A stretch of DNA of 64,000 nucleotides from Halomonas smyrnensis AAD6 (GCF_000265245.1 NZ_AJKS02000012.1:32399-96398); one strand, 5' to 3'; counted from the first letter of the stretch, positions 10,927 through 20,098 are shown. The notes: generated from the letters alone by a model not told the origin. Program-made: numbers and translations.

Positions 10927-11625
10927 ATGAAGCGACTGCTGACTACCGCATCCCTGACGGCGCTGCTGACCGCTGCCCCGCTGGCACTGGCCGCCCCCGA
11001 TACCGACGGCGAGAAGCTCGGCTACAGCCTCGGCGTGACCCTGGGCAAGAGCATCCAGCAGGACGTCTCCGATCTCGACGTCGACGCCTTCACCCAGGCC
11101 GTGCAGGACGTCTTCGACGATAACGAGCTGGAGATGACCGAGGACGAGATGAACGCCACCATGCAGGCCTTCCAGCAGCAGGCCATGCAGCAGCGTGCCG
11201 CCGAGACCCAGCAGCTCGCCGAGGAGAACCGGTCCGCGGGCGAGGCCTACCAGGCCGAGAACGCCGAGAAGGATGGCGTGACCGTCACCGACTCCGGCCT
11301 GCAGTATCGCGAGATCGAGGCCGGCGACGGCGCCTCGCCCAGCGACGGCGACACCGTCAAGGTCAACTACGAAGGCAAGCTGATCGACGGCACCGTCTTC
11401 GACAGCTCCTACGAGCGCGGCGAGCCGGTCAGCTTCCAGGTCGGCCAGGTCATCGAGGGCTGGCAGGAGGCCCTGAAGATGATGAACGTCGGCGACACCT
11501 GGGAAGTCGTGATCCCGGCCGACCTCGCCTACGGCAGCCGCGGTCAGGGCCCGATCGGTCCCAACGAGACCCTGGTGTTCAAGGTCGAGCTGCTCGACGT
11601 GAACCCGGACAACGCCGAAGGCTGA
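10927..11625 (+). CDS. Periplasmic FKBP-type peptidyl-prolyl cis-trans isomerase (Mip/FkpA-like)
   Basis: Proline isomerase and chaperone of envelope proteins. The 232-residue protein has a signal peptide (residues 1-22, ALAAPD cleavage), an N-terminal dimerisation domain that includes KLGYSLGVTLGKSIQQD and a long Gln/Glu-rich helix (about residues 70-115), and a C-terminal FKBP domain (about 120-228) with VKVNYEGKLIDGTVFDSSYERG, IEGWQEAL and IPADLAYGSRG. It is monocistronic: a hairpin lies in its leader and a strong terminator follows. It is somewhat shorter than E. coli FkpA. Confidence 0.9.
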   Translation: MKRLLTTASLTALLTAAPLALAAPDTDGEKLGYSLGVTLGKSIQQDVSDLDVDAFTQAVQDVFDDNELEMTEDEMNATMQAFQQQAMQQRAAETQQLAEENRSAGEAYQAENAEKDGVTVTDSGLQYREIEAGDGASPSDGDTVKVNYEGKLIDGTVFDSSYERGEPVSFQVGQVIEGWQEALKMMNVGDTWEVVIPADLAYGSRGQGPIGPNETLVFKVELLDVNPDNAEG

Positions 11626-11660
11626 TCGCCCGCGGCGAGCGCGCCTCGATGGCGTGACCG

Positions 11661-11698
11661 GCGGCCGGCCTCCCTCGGGGCCGGCCGCCTTGCGTTGT
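11661..11698 (+). terminator. Terminator after the FKBP isomerase gene
   Basis: GCGGCCGGCC (11661-11670) pairs perfectly with GGCCGGCCGC (11679-11688) across an 8-base loop, followed by CTTGCGTTGT. It lies 35 bp past the stop codon. Confidence 0.7.
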
Positions 11699-11745
11699 GC
11701 GGCCTGACGCGCCACGCTCACCACTGACCAGGGAATGGCATCGTC

Positions 11746-12660
11746 ATGGAAAGCATCATCGGCGCCCTCGGGCCACTGTTCCTGCTGATCCTGCTCGGCG
11801 CCCTGCTCGGCCGCGGCCCCTGGCCCGGCGGCGACTTCTGGTCGCGCCTCGAGGGCCTGATCTACTACCTGCTGTTCCCGGCGATGCTGGTGGCCACCCT
11901 GGCCGAGGCCGATATCCGCGCGGTGCCGGTCGCCCGCCTCGCCCTGGTGCTGCTCGGCAGCCTGCTGCTGCTGGCCGTCGGCCTGTGGACGCTGCGCCCG
12001 CGGCTGGGGCTCGACATGCCGGCCTTCACCTCGGTCTTCCAGGGCGCGCTGCGCTTCAACACCTACGTCGGCGTGGCCGGCGCCGCCGCCCTGCACGGCT
12101 CGGCCGGCGCCACCGTGGCGGCGGTCGCCGTGGCGCTGATGGTGCCGCTGGTCAACGTGCTGTGCGTGCTGACCTTCCTCGCCGCCGGCACCCTGGGCAA
12201 GGGCGGCGTGGGCGCCAGCCTGAGGGCCCTGGCCCGCAACCCGCTGATCCTGGCCTGCCTGGCCGGCGCCGGACTCAACCTCACGGGGGTCGGCCTGCCC
12301 GGCTGGAGCCACGAGGCGGTGGCCCTGCTCGGCCGGGCGGCGCTGCCGCTGGGCCTGGTGGCGGTGGGCGTGGCGCTGCGCCCCCAGGCGATGCTGCGCC
12401 GCGACGGCGGCCTCTGGACCTCGACCCTGATCAAGCTGGCGCTGCTGCCGGCGCTCGTGCTGGGCCTGGCCATCCTGCTCGGCCTGGGGCCGGTGAGCCG
12501 CGACGTGGTGCTGCTCTTCGCCGCCCTGCCCACCGCCACCTCGGCCTATATCCTGTCGCGGCAGCTGGGCGGCGATGCCGAGCTGATGGCGGCACTGATC
12601 ACCGCCCAGACCCTGCTGGCCATGATCAGCCTGCCGCTGTGGCTGCGCCTCGTCGCCTGA
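11746..12660 (+). CDS. AEC family (auxin efflux carrier-like) transporter
   Basis: A 304-residue inner-membrane protein with about ten hydrophobic segments arranged as two five-helix halves, as in AEC transporters. Recognisable features are the N-terminal LGPLFLLILLGALLGR, YYLLFPAMLVATL, FNTYVGVAGAA in the middle, and C-terminal ALPTATSAYILSRQLGGD. Bacterial AEC members export or import small organic acids such as malate; the substrate here is unknown. It is the last gene before a 356-bp gene-free stretch. Confidence 0.85.
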   Translation: MESIIGALGPLFLLILLGALLGRGPWPGGDFWSRLEGLIYYLLFPAMLVATLAEADIRAVPVARLALVLLGSLLLLAVGLWTLRPRLGLDMPAFTSVFQGALRFNTYVGVAGAAALHGSAGATVAAVAVALMVPLVNVLCVLTFLAAGTLGKGGVGASLRALARNPLILACLAGAGLNLTGVGLPGWSHEAVALLGRAALPLGLVAVGVALRPQAMLRRDGGLWTSTLIKLALLPALVLGLAILLGLGPVSRDVVLLFAALPTATSAYILSRQLGGDAELMAALITAQTLLAMISLPLWLRLVA

Positions 12661-12695
12661 GCAGGCCCCTCAAATAAAAAAGATTCTCGTTAGTG

Positions 12696-12725
12696 TTGAC
12701 CACACAAATGAGAATGATTTACTCT
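12696..12725 (+). promoter_or_regulatory. Fur-box-overlapped promoter
   Basis: TTGACC (12696-12701) and TACTCT (12720-12725) form an 18-bp-spaced promoter. A Fur-like sequence at 12704-12722 (core AAATGAGAATGATTT) matches 12 of 19 positions of the classic GATAATGATAATCATTATC box by my count and covers the spacer and -10. An inverted ATTCTC half-site lies at 12683-12688. Iron repression is inferred. Confidence 0.6.
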
Positions 12726-12730
12726 ACATC

Positions 12731-12848
12731 CATGACATCGCCGAGGTGCGTGTCAGACCCCACGGAGCCTTGCCAGTCCTCCGAGGGGATTCTCCTCCTC
12801 ATTGCTAGTCACGGTCTTTCGCCGCCCCGCCCAGGGCGGCTTTCTTTT
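12731..12848 (+). ncRNA. Candidate Fur-regulated small RNA (RyhB/PrrF analogue)
   Basis: A transcript of about 118 nt is bounded by a Fur-box promoter (start expected near 12731) and a rho-independent terminator at 12821-12848. No convincing ORF with a ribosome site lies inside. A pyrimidine-rich single-stranded segment (TCTCCTCCTCATTGC, 12791-12805) just before the terminator is complementary to Shine-Dalgarno sequences, as in Hfq-dependent regulators. Architecture matches RyhB, PrrF and NrrF, iron-starvation sRNAs; sequence homology to them was not established, so the call rests on promoter, terminator and lack of coding. Confidence 0.55.
12821..12848 (+). terminator. Terminator of the candidate sRNA
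   Basis: GCCGCCC (12821-12827) pairs with GGGCGGC (12834-12840) around CGCCCA, followed by TTTCTTTT. A typical Hfq-sRNA type end. Confidence 0.8.
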
Positions 12849-12906
12849 GCGCTCGCGTTCGTTCGAGATCGTCCAGGCTTCTGCGACCCCGCAGGGGAAG
12901 TGCCTC

Positions 12907-12931
12907 GGCCGCCGTCACGGCGGCCTTTTTT
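12907..12931 (+). terminator. Second strong terminator downstream of the sRNA
   Basis: GGCCGCCG (12907-12914) and CGGCGGCC (12918-12925) close a TCA loop and are followed by six T. It lies 83 bp beyond the first terminator with no gene between, so it either backs up read-through or ends a second short RNA. Confidence 0.8.
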
Positions 12932-12967
12932 ATGCACGCGCGTCTCGCCGGCCGCCGCCAAACGCGA

Positions 12968-12993
12968 GCGCCCCGGCACGAGGGCCGGGGCGC
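12968..12993 (-). terminator. Hairpin at the 3' end of trmB
   Basis: A perfect 10-bp stem (12968-12977 with 12984-12993) lies just past the trmB stop on the minus strand. The following minus-strand sequence is TCGCGTTTGG, so the T tract is weak. Confidence 0.5.
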
Positions 12994-13016
12994 GGGAGGA
13001 TGCGAGAGGGGCGAGC

Positions 13017-13763
13017 TCAGTCGACGCGGCGGAAGATCAGGTCCCAGACGCCGTGGCCGAGCTTCTCGCCGCGCTGCTCGAACTTGGTCAGCGGGCGGAA
13101 CTCGGGGCGCGGCACGTAGGGCGCCGTGTCGTCGGTGGCGGTGTTCCGATAGCCCGGGGCCTCGGCCATCACCTCGGCCATCCACTCGGCGTAAGCCTCC
13201 CAGTCGGTGGCCATGTGCAGGGCGCCGTCGATCTTGAGGCGAGTGCGCACCAGCTCGACGAAGGCCGGCTGGACGATGCGCCGCTTGTGATGCTTCTTCT
13301 TCGTCCAGGGATCGGGGAAGAACAGCTGCAGGGTGTCGAGGCTGCCCTCCGGCAGGCACTGCTCGAGCACCAGCAGGGCGTCCTCGCGATAGACCCGGAG
13401 GTTGGTGAGGCCACGCTTGTCGGCCTCGTCGAGCAGCTTGCCGACGCCGGGCGCATGCACCTCGATGCCGATGAAGTCGGTATCGGGATGGGTCTCGGCC
13501 TGCTCGATCAGCGAGCCGCCCATGCCGAAGCCGATCTCCAGCACCACCGGAGCGCGACGCCCGAACAGCGTCTCGAGGTCCTGGCGGCCGTCCTCGAGGG
13601 TCAGCCCCAGACGCGGCCACACCTCCTCGAGGCCGCGGGTCTGGGCGGCGGTCATGCGCCCGGCACGCAGCACGTAGCTCTTGATCCCACGGCGATGCAG
13701 CGGGGCGTCGGGGCTCTCGGGACCCTCGGTCGAGGGCGTGTCGGGGCGTTGTTCGTCGTTCAT
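13017..13763 (-). CDS. trmB: tRNA (guanine46-N7)-methyltransferase
   Basis: Methylates G46 in the tRNA variable loop using S-adenosylmethionine. The 248-residue protein contains the SAM-binding [15 protein letters not shown] (near residue 75), [13 protein letters not shown], and the family motif [21 protein letters not shown] (near 150), plus the C-terminal [20 protein letters not shown]. It precedes nothing in its operon; its start codon is 38 bp from the thiG stop codon, both genes reading leftward, so cotranscription with thiG is possible. Confidence 0.95.
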   Translation of the reverse strand: MNDEQRPDTPSTEGPESPDAPLHRRGIKSYVLRAGRMTAAQTRGLEEVWPRLGLTLEDGRQDLETLFGRRAPVVLEIGFGMGGSLIEQAETHPDTDFIGIEVHAPGVGKLLDEADKRGLTNLRVYREDALLVLEQCLPEGSLDTLQLFFPDPWTKKKHHKRRIVQPAFVELVRTRLKIDGALHMATDWEAYAEWMAEVMAEAPGYRNTATDDTAPYVPRPEFRPLTKFEQRGEKLGHGVWDLIFRRVD

Positions 13764-13801
13764 GCGCGGCGTCGAAACTCGTGAAGGTCGAAAGGACAGG
13801 A

Positions 13802-14599
13802 TCAGGCGTTGATGCGCCCGGCCAGCGGCGAGGAGGGCTCGGCGCCCTGGCGGCGCGGCATGCGTCCGGCGAGGAAGGCCTCGCGGCCGGCCTGCACCGC
13901 CTGCTTCATGGCGCCGGCCATCAGCACCGGCTGGCGGGCGTGGGCGATGGCGGAGTTCATCAGCACCCCGTCGCAGCCCAGCTCCATGGCCTGGGCGGCC
14001 TCGGAGGCGGTGCCGATGCCGGCATCCACCAGCACCGGCACGCTGGCCTGTTCGATGATCAGGCGGATGTTGTGCGGGTTCTGGATGCCATGGCCGGAGC
14101 CGATCAGCGAGCCCAGCGGCATCACGGCGCAGCAGCCGAGACGCTCCAGCTCGCGGGCGACGATGGGATCGTCGCTGGTGTAGACCATGACGTCGAAGCC
14201 GTCGTTGACCAGGGTCTCGGCGGCGGCCAGGGTCTCCACCACGTTGGGATACAGGGTGGTGTCGTCGCCCAGCACCTCGAGCTTGACCAGGTTGTGGCCG
14301 TCGAGCAGCTCGCGGGCCAGCCGGCAGGTGCGCACCGCGTCCTGGGCGGTGTAGCAGCCGGCGGTGTTGGGCAGCAGGGTATAGCGCTCCGGGGACACCA
14401 CGTCGAGCAGATTGGGCGCCGAGGCATCCTGCCCCAGATTGGTGCGACGCACGGCGAAGGTCACCACCTCGGCCCCGCTGGCGGCGATGGCCTCGCCGGT
14501 CTCGTCGAGATCCCGGTACTTGCCGGTGCCCACCAGCAGGCGCGAGGCGAATTCACGGCCGGCGACGCGCAGCGGCGCGTCCTGGAAGAAGTCGGTCAT
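13802..14599 (-). CDS. thiG: Thiazole synthase
   Basis: Forms the thiazole ring of thiamine from deoxyxylulose-5-phosphate, dehydroglycine and ThiS-thiocarboxylate. The 265-residue TIM-barrel protein shows [12 protein letters not shown] near residue 20, [10 protein letters not shown] (catalytic lysine segment), [17 protein letters not shown] and [29 protein letters not shown]. It is read in the same direction as thiS, which lies 236 bp upstream, and as trmB downstream. Confidence 0.96.
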   Translation of the reverse strand: MTDFFQDAPLRVAGREFASRLLVGTGKYRDLDETGEAIAASGAEVVTFAVRRTNLGQDASAPNLLDVVSPERYTLLPNTAGCYTAQDAVRTCRLARELLDGHNLVKLEVLGDDTTLYPNVVETLAAAETLVNDGFDVMVYTSDDPIVARELERLGCCAVMPLGSLIGSGHGIQNPHNIRLIIEQASVPVLVDAGIGTASEAAQAMELGCDGVLMNSAIAHARQPVLMAGAMKQAVQAGREAFLAGRMPRRQGAEPSSPLAGRINA

Positions 14600-14758
14600 G
14601 CGTATATTTCTCCTATGGCTCAGGGGAAAGCGCTGATTTTTCTTGCGAGCGAAGATAGGTTGGGCGACGCCGGAACGGAAATACCGGAGTTTACACGCCA
14701 GTAAATGAGGATATTGGCCGGGCTCGCGCTCGAGTACCGCCGGCGGCCAAGATGGCTA

Positions 14759-14777
14759 GGTTCGTTCCCGACGAACC
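14759..14777 (-). terminator. Hairpin between thiS and thiG
   Basis: GGTTCGT (14759-14765) and ACGAACC (14771-14777) form a short perfect stem in the thiS-thiG gap. It lacks a T tract, so it is more likely an RNA-stability hairpin or weak attenuator. The rest of this gap (14600-14835) shows no gene. Confidence 0.35.
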
Positions 14778-14835
14778 AACGCACTTCCCACTTCCCTATG
14801 GGTCGTCGAGCGCAGCGATAAATCAGTGTTTTCCT

Positions 14836-15036
14836 TCAGCCGCCACCGATGGCATGGACAATTTCCACCCGGTCGCCGTCGGCCAGGCGCGTCTCGCCGT
14901 GGGCGCTTCGGGGCACGATCTCCTCGTTGACCTCCACGGCGATGCGCCGTCCAGCCAGGCCGAGGGTCTCGACCAGCTGGGCCACGGAGGCCTCGGCCTC
15001 CAGGGTGCGCGCCTCGCCGTTGAGCTGGATCTGCAT
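14836..15036 (-). CDS. thiS: Sulfur carrier protein ThiS
   Basis: Ubiquitin-fold sulfur carrier for thiazole synthesis; its C-terminal glycine is adenylated and thiocarboxylated. The 66-residue protein begins MQIQLNGEART and ends VEIVHAIGGG, with the required diglycine end. The ATG at 15036 is preferred over an 11-codon longer frame because it fits the family N-terminus and size. It is read with thiG, its functional partner. Confidence 0.92.
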   Translation of the reverse strand: MQIQLNGEARTLEAEASVAQLVETLGLAGRRIAVEVNEEIVPRSAHGETRLADGDRVEIVHAIGGG

Positions 15037-15268
15037 GGCATCCTCCGGGCTGCGATTTCGCGGGCCCATATTGTAGCGCCTCGGGGCGCCCCCGGGTACG
15101 GTATGGCGCAGACCTGACGGGGCCGGCCTGGCAACAGGCCGCCGCGGGGCTATGGGAACCCATCCCTGGGCGCTACCTTTTGCCGTCCCTGGTAAGGACC
15201 CCGCTCTGGCCTGTCCCCGGCCCCCTGCTCAGACATCACGGAACACACCCCAACGGGAGAAAGACAGC

Positions 15269-15661
15269 ATGCAGGATCGCGGCTGGTGGATGGCGGTGGC
15301 GCTGTGCGGCGCCCTGACGGTGATGGCCGGGGCCTTCGGCGCCCATGCCCTGAACGGCACGCTGCCGCCGAGGCTGATGACGGTGTTCGAGACCGGGGTG
15401 CGCTACCAGGCCTGGCATACCCTGGCGATGCTCGGCGTGCTGGCCTGGCGCGCCGCGCGGCCGCTGGCCGGCCAGCGCTGGATCCTCGGCCTGTGGCTGG
15501 CCGGCATGGCGCTGTTCTCGGGCTCGCTCTACGCCCTGGCGATCGGCGGCGTGAAGATGCTCGGCGCCATCACACCGATCGGCGGCGGGCTGCTGATTCT
15601 CGGCTGGCTGGCGCTGGCCGTGACGGCCTGGCGGGGTCAGTCATTATCGGGCAAGGCATAG
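15269..15661 (+). CDS. DUF423 family membrane protein
   Basis: A 130-residue polytopic membrane protein with four hydrophobic segments. It contains the DUF423 hallmarks GAFGAHAL near residue 21, RYQAWHTLAMLGV, and LFSGSLYALAIGGVKMLGAITPIGGG. The family has no established function. The start at 15269 follows a purine-rich GGGAGAAAGACAGC leader. Its last 25 bp overlap the convergent thioesterase gene, so the two mRNAs are antisense at their 3' ends. Confidence 0.88.
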   Translation: MQDRGWWMAVALCGALTVMAGAFGAHALNGTLPPRLMTVFETGVRYQAWHTLAMLGVLAWRAARPLAGQRWILGLWLAGMALFSGSLYALAIGGVKMLGAITPIGGGLLILGWLALAVTAWRGQSLSGKA

Positions 15662-16050
15662 GTCGCGGTGACCAGCGCCACCGGCGCCTCCTCGCCGTCG
15701 GAGAACAGCTGTACCTCGCCCACCGCCAGCCGCCGGCCCAGCTTGAGCAGCCGGGCATTGGCGATCAGGTCGCGATCGCTTCGCGGGCGACGCAGGAAGC
15801 GGCAGTGCAGGTCGCTGGTGACCGCCATCGGCTCGGGGCCGATCTGGGCCAGGATCGCCACATAGAGGCAGACGTCGGCCAGGCCCATCAGGGTCGGGCC
15901 GGAGACGCTGGCGCCGGGGCGCAGGTGCTCGTCCTCGATGGCCAGGCTCATGGTGGCGCGGCCCTCGCCGACGCCCTCGATGGTGCCGGCACGCTGGGGA
16001 AACACCTCGTCGAGGAATTCCTCGATGGCGGCGGCGGTCATCACGGTCAT
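15637..16050 (-). CDS. PaaI/YdiI-type hotdog thioesterase
   Basis: A 137-residue hotdog-fold protein predicted to hydrolyse acyl-CoA thioesters. It has the conserved LRPGASVSGPTLMGLADVCLYVAIL helix segment and SDLHCRFLRRP strand. The start at 16050 (MTVMTAAAIEEFLDEVFP) is chosen because the upstream 41 codons look non-conserved. Substrate is unknown. It overlaps the end of the DUF423 gene by 25 bp in convergent orientation. Confidence 0.82.
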   Translation of the reverse strand: MTVMTAAAIEEFLDEVFPQRAGTIEGVGEGRATMSLAIEDEHLRPGASVSGPTLMGLADVCLYVAILAQIGPEPMAVTSDLHCRFLRRPRSDRDLIANARLLKLGRRLAVGEVQLFSDGEEAPVALVTATYALPDND

Positions 16051-16161
16051 GGGCGCGCTCCCTGCGGCTGAACGATGGCCACAAGATAGCCCAGCCCGCG
16101 CGCGACGCACACCCGGGGCATCTCCCTTTTCCCTTCTCTCATTGTTCTCGCCCCCAACGAA

Positions 16162-16186
16162 CGCCGCCCCCATGAAGGGGGCGGCG
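16162..16186 (-). terminator. Terminator of glcB
   Basis: A perfect 10-bp GC stem (16162-16171 with 16177-16186) around a 5-base loop lies 18 bp beyond the glcB stop on the minus strand; the flanking T content is low. Confidence 0.6.
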
Positions 16187-16203
16187 AACGGCGCGTTTGG
16201 CGA

Positions 16204-18378
16204 TCAGCCGGCCTTGTGGACGGCGCGCCAGTGGTGCAGCAGCGGCTCGGTGTAGCCGGAGGGCTGCTCGATGCCCTTGAAGATCAGGTCCGAGGCGGCC
16301 TGGAAGGCGTGGGAGCCGGCGAAGTCGGCGCTCATCGGCGAGTAGGCCGGGTCACCGGCGTTCTGCTCGTCGACCACCTTGGCCATGCGTTCCAGGGTGG
16401 CGCGCACGCGGGCCTCGTCGACCACGCCGTGGTACAGCCAGTTGGCCACGTGCTGGCTGGAGATGCGCAGGGTGGCGCGGTCTTCCATCAGGCCCACGTC
16501 GTGGATGTCCGGCACCTTGGAGCAGCCGACGCCCTGCTCGACCCAGCGCACCACGTAGCCGAGGATGCCCTGGCAGTTGTTGTCCAGCTCCTGCTGCAGC
16601 TCGTCCTCGGACCAGTCGGTGTTCTCGGCCACCGGCACGGTCAGCAGCTCGTCGAGCAGGTCCGGCTCGCCCTGGGCCTCCAGCTCGCGCTGCACCTCGG
16701 TCACGCTGACCTGGTGATAGTGCAGGGCGTGCAGGGTGGCGGCGGTCGGCGACGGCACCCAGGCGGTGTTGGCGCCGGCCTTGGGATGGCCGATCTTCTG
16801 CTCGAGCATGGCCGCCATCAGGTCCGGCATGGCCCACATGCCCTTGCCGATCTGGGCGTGGCCGCGCAGCCCGCAGGCCAGGCCGACCTGAACGTTGTTG
16901 CGCTCGTAGGCGCCGATCCAGGCGGCGCCCTTCATGTCGCCCTTGCGCACCATGGGGCCGGCCTGCATGGCGGTGTGCATCTCGTCGCCGGTGCGGTCGA
17001 GGAAGCCGGTGTTGATGAACACCACCCGCGAGGTCGCCTCAGCGATGCAGGCCTTGAGGTTGACCGAGGTGCGGCGCTCCTCGTCCATGATGCCCATCTT
17101 GAGGGTGTCACGCGCGAGGCCCAGCAGGTCCTCGACGCGGCCGAACAGCTCGTTGGTGAAGGCCACTTCCTTCGGGCCGTGCATCTTCGGCTTGACGATG
17201 TAGACCGAGCCCTCGCGGGAGTTGCGGGCCTCGCCCTCGCCCTTCTGCAGGTCGCGGATCGACAGCAGGCTGGTCATGACCGCGTCGAGGATGCCTTCCG
17301 GCAGCTCGTTGCCGTCGGCGTCCAGCACCGCCGGGGTGGTCATCAGGTGGCCGACGTTGCGCACGAACAGCAGCGAGCGGCCGGGCAGGGTCACCTCGCC
17401 GCCGTCCGGCGCGGTCCAGGTGCGATCCGCCGCCAGCTTGCGGGTGAAGCGCTTGCCGCCCTTCTCGATCGGCTCCTCGAGGTCGCCGGCCATCAGGCCC
17501 AGCCAGTTGGCGTAGACGCCGACCTTGTCCTCGGCGTCCACCGCGGCGACCGAGTCCTCGCAGTCCATGATCGAGGTCAGCGCGGCCTCGACCACCACGT
17601 CCTTGACGCCCGCCGCATCGGTCTTGCCGATCGGGTGGGTGGCGTCGATCTGGATCTCCAGGTGCAGGTCGTTGTTGGCCAGCAGCACCGAGGTCGGCGC
17701 GTCGGCCTCGCCCAGGTAGCCGACCAGCTTGCCCGGCTCCTTGAGGCCGGTCTCGCGGCCGCCTGCCAGGCTCACCACCAGGTGGCCGTCGCGCAGTGCG
17801 TACTTCACGGCCTCGGCGTGGGAGCCGGTGGCCAGCGGCGCGGCGCGGTCGAGCACGCCGCGGGCGTAGGCGATGACCTTCTCGGCGCGCTTGGGGTTGA
17901 AGCCGTCGCCGCGCTCGGCGCCGTCTTCGTCGGCGATGGCGTCGGTGCCGTAGAGCGCGTCGTAGAGGCTGCCCCAGCGGGCATTGGCGGCATTCAGCGC
18001 GTAGCGGGCATTGTTCACCGGCACCACCAGCTGCGGGCCGGCCTGGACGGCGATCTCGCGGTCGACGTTGGTGGTGGTGACCTTGACCTCGGCCGGCGCC
18101 GGCTGCAGGTAGCCGATGCGCTCGAGGAAGCCGCGGTAGGCGGCCATGTCGCGCACCGGACCGCGGTTCTCGCGGTGCCAGGCGTCGAGCTCGGCCTGCA
18201 TGGCGTCACGCTCGGCGAGCAGTTCGCGGTTCTTCGGTGTCAGATCATGAAAGAGGGCGTCGATGCCGGCCCAGAAGGCCTCGGGGTCGACGCCGGAGCC
18301 CGGCAGGGCCTGCTCGTTGACGAAGCGGTCCAGCTCGGCGGCCACCTGCAGGCGATGGCGAGTGATGCGTTGGGTCAT
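16204..18378 (-). CDS. glcB: Malate synthase G
   Basis: Condenses glyoxylate with acetyl-CoA to malate in the glyoxylate/glycolate pathway. At 724 residues it matches the monomeric G isoform (E. coli 723). Diagnostic segments include [20 protein letters not shown] near residue 265, [16 protein letters not shown] with the catalytic arginine, [19 protein letters not shown], and the C-terminal [29 protein letters not shown]. The start at 18378 ([20 protein letters not shown]) removes a 26-residue low-quality extension. It is monocistronic and divergent from the hydrolase gene. Confidence 0.96.
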   Translation of the reverse strand: MTQRITRHRLQVAAELDRFVNEQALPGSGVDPEAFWAGIDALFHDLTPKNRELLAERDAMQAELDAWHRENRGPVRDMAAYRGFLERIGYLQPAPAEVKVTTTNVDREIAVQAGPQLVVPVNNARYALNAANARWGSLYDALYGTDAIADEDGAERGDGFNPKRAEKVIAYARGVLDRAAPLATGSHAEAVKYALRDGHLVVSLAGGRETGLKEPGKLVGYLGEADAPTSVLLANNDLHLEIQIDATHPIGKTDAAGVKDVVVEAALTSIMDCEDSVAAVDAEDKVGVYANWLGLMAGDLEEPIEKGGKRFTRKLAADRTWTAPDGGEVTLPGRSLLFVRNVGHLMTTPAVLDADGNELPEGILDAVMTSLLSIRDLQKGEGEARNSREGSVYIVKPKMHGPKEVAFTNELFGRVEDLLGLARDTLKMGIMDEERRTSVNLKACIAEATSRVVFINTGFLDRTGDEMHTAMQAGPMVRKGDMKGAAWIGAYERNNVQVGLACGLRGHAQIGKGMWAMPDLMAAMLEQKIGHPKAGANTAWVPSPTAATLHALHYHQVSVTEVQRELEAQGEPDLLDELLTVPVAENTDWSEDELQQELDNNCQGILGYVVRWVEQGVGCSKVPDIHDVGLMEDRATLRISSQHVANWLYHGVVDEARVRATLERMAKVVDEQNAGDPAYSPMSADFAGSHAFQAASDLIFKGIEQPSGYTEPLLHHWRAVHKAG

Positions 18379-18608
18379 GGGTCGTTCTCCTATGCGAGGC
18401 GTTTCGGCGCTCCCCAAGCGCCAAGCGGCCGGACAGGCAAGGGTGACTGCGTGCACTCAATATTGTGGAAAATACTTCCACATGTAAACCCGGCGCCTGC
18501 GAACCACCCCCGAGACTCGACCAATAGACGAGGCCGGAGGCGTTGGAAACCGACGCTGGTGACCGTACCGACGGAGCGCTAGCATGGTCAGCCACCACGG
18601 AGGACTCG

Positions 18609-19592
18609 ATGACCGACTTCACTCCCCTGCAGGCGCTCGGCCCCATCGCCCCGGCCGATCCGTCCGGCCGCCCGCTCAAGGGCTATCTGGGCCACTACGG
18701 CCTGGCGCCGCTGCTCGCCGAGCGGGTGGGCCTGCACGTGGGATACGTGGACGCTCACGGCTTCCGCCTGTGGACCCAGATCTGGCGCCCGCCGTCGCCC
18801 CGCGGCACCGTGTTCGTGGTGCACGGCTACTACGATCACCTCGGCCTCTACCGCCACCTGCTCGAGTGCCTGCTCGAGCGCGGCTGGCAGGTGGTGCTGT
18901 GGGACCTGCCGGGGCACGGGCTGTCCAGCGGCCCGCGCGCCACCATCGCCGACTTCGATGACTATGGCAGCTGCCTGGACAACCTGCAGACCCAGTTGAC
19001 CGCCCGCGACCTGGCGCCACGCCCCTGGGTCGGCATCGGCCAGAGCACCGGCGCGGCGATCCTCGCCACCGACGCCCTGCGCCGGGGCGACGACGGCCAC
19101 TGGAGCGGCCTGGCGCTGCTGGCCCCGCTGGTGCGCCCCTGGGGCTGGAACCAGTCGAGCTGGCTGCACCGCCTGCTGGGCCCCTTCGTGCGCTCGGTGC
19201 CGCGCCGCTTCCGCGAGAACTCCACCGACAGCGACTTCGCCACCTTCCTGCGCGAGAGCGACCCGCTGCAGCCGGACCGGCTGGCCATGGAGTGGGTGGA
19301 CGCCATGCGCCGCTGGATGCCGCGGCTGCTGGCCATGCCGGCCAGCCCGCTGCCGACGCTGATCCTGCAGGGCGAGCAGGACCTGACGGTGGACTGGGAG
19401 TGGAACCTGGAGGTGCTGACGCGCAAGTTCCCGCGGGCCGAGGTCCATCGCCACCCCGAGGCCCGCCATCACCTGGTCAACGAGGCCGAGCCGATCCGCC
19501 GGGTGCTGTTCGAGGAGCTCACGCGCTTCATCGCCAACCTCGAGGAAGCCGACGCTCCCTCGCCCACCGCCCGGAGGGCCTCCCGTCGATGA
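18609..19592 (+). CDS. Alpha/beta hydrolase (lysophospholipase-like)
   Basis: A 327-residue serine hydrolase of the Hydrolase_4/monoacylglycerol lipase type. It has the oxyanion-loop HGYYDHLGLYRHLLECL near residue 80, the nucleophile elbow GIGQSTGAA (Ser in GQSTG), an acidic partner in ILQGEQDLTVDWEWN and a late histidine in HPEARHHLVNE. There is no signal peptide. Its stop codon overlaps the start of the following lipoprotein gene (ATGA), so the two are translated together. Confidence 0.85.
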   Translation: MTDFTPLQALGPIAPADPSGRPLKGYLGHYGLAPLLAERVGLHVGYVDAHGFRLWTQIWRPPSPRGTVFVVHGYYDHLGLYRHLLECLLERGWQVVLWDLPGHGLSSGPRATIADFDDYGSCLDNLQTQLTARDLAPRPWVGIGQSTGAAILATDALRRGDDGHWSGLALLAPLVRPWGWNQSSWLHRLLGPFVRSVPRRFRENSTDSDFATFLRESDPLQPDRLAMEWVDAMRRWMPRLLAMPASPLPTLILQGEQDLTVDWEWNLEVLTRKFPRAEVHRHPEARHHLVNEAEPIRRVLFEELTRFIANLEEADAPSPTARRASRR

Positions 19593-20098
19593 GCCGTCGC
19601 CGCTTCACCCTGCTGCCGCCCCTGCTGACGCTTGTGATGACGGTGCTGCTGCTCACCGGCTGCGCCACCGGTGGCCCGGAGCACCCCCAGACGGTCCGCC
19701 AGGCGCTGTTCGGCCTCGGCGAACGGGCCGCGGAGCGGGTGGGCGAGGCGCCGCCGCTGCCGAGCCCCCTGACCGACGAGGTGCTGCTGCTGGCCACGCC
19801 GGAGGTCGATGCCGGCCTCGGCGTCGGCAGCGATCGCCTGCTCGAGAGCCTGACCCGCGCCCTGCTGGGACTCGAGCAGAGCCCCCAGGTGCTGGACTGG
19901 CAGCCCGCGCTGTCACGGGGTGCCGAGGCCAATCAGTGGCGACTGGACAGCCGGCTGATCGCGGCCGGCCCGCGTCTCGCGCTGTCCGACCGCACCCTGC
20001 TGCCCTATCGCCTGCAGCTGACCCTGCGCCGCCCCGGCAGCGACACGCCGCTGTGGCAGGCGCAGCTGGATGGCGCCCTGGACGCCAGCGCGCTCTAG
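19589..20098 (+). CDS. Putative outer-membrane lipoprotein, unknown function
   Basis: A 169-residue protein with a lipoprotein signal: basic N-terminus, hydrophobic core and lipobox LLTGC near residue 24. The mature part (VLDWQPALSRGAEANQWRLDSRLIA, then LLPYRLQLTLRRPGSDTPLWQAQL) alternates in a way that suggests a beta-rich domain. I do not recognise the family with certainty; a distant LpoB/CsgG-type fold is only a guess. It is translationally coupled to the upstream hydrolase by a 4-bp overlap. Confidence 0.75.
   Translation: MSRRRFTLLPPLLTLVMTVLLLTGCATGGPEHPQTVRQALFGLGERAAERVGEAPPLPSPLTDEVLLLATPEVDAGLGVGSDRLLESLTRALLGLEQSPQVLDWQPALSRGAEANQWRLDSRLIAAGPRLALSDRTLLPYRLQLTLRRPGSDTPLWQAQLDGALDASAL

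Noticed and set aside
12693..13784. 363-codon plus-strand ORF running from the Fur-box region across trmB
   Set aside because: It is antisense to trmB, has no ribosome site, low-complexity composition, and begins inside the promoter spacer; trmB on the other strand is unambiguous.
13802..15069. TPP riboswitch for the thiamine genes
   Set aside because: The leaders of thiD, thiS and thiG were read for THI-box core sequences and none was recognised.
16216..18582. 788-codon ORF antisense to glcB
   Set aside because: Shadow frame of malate synthase G; composition is an artefact of codon third positions.
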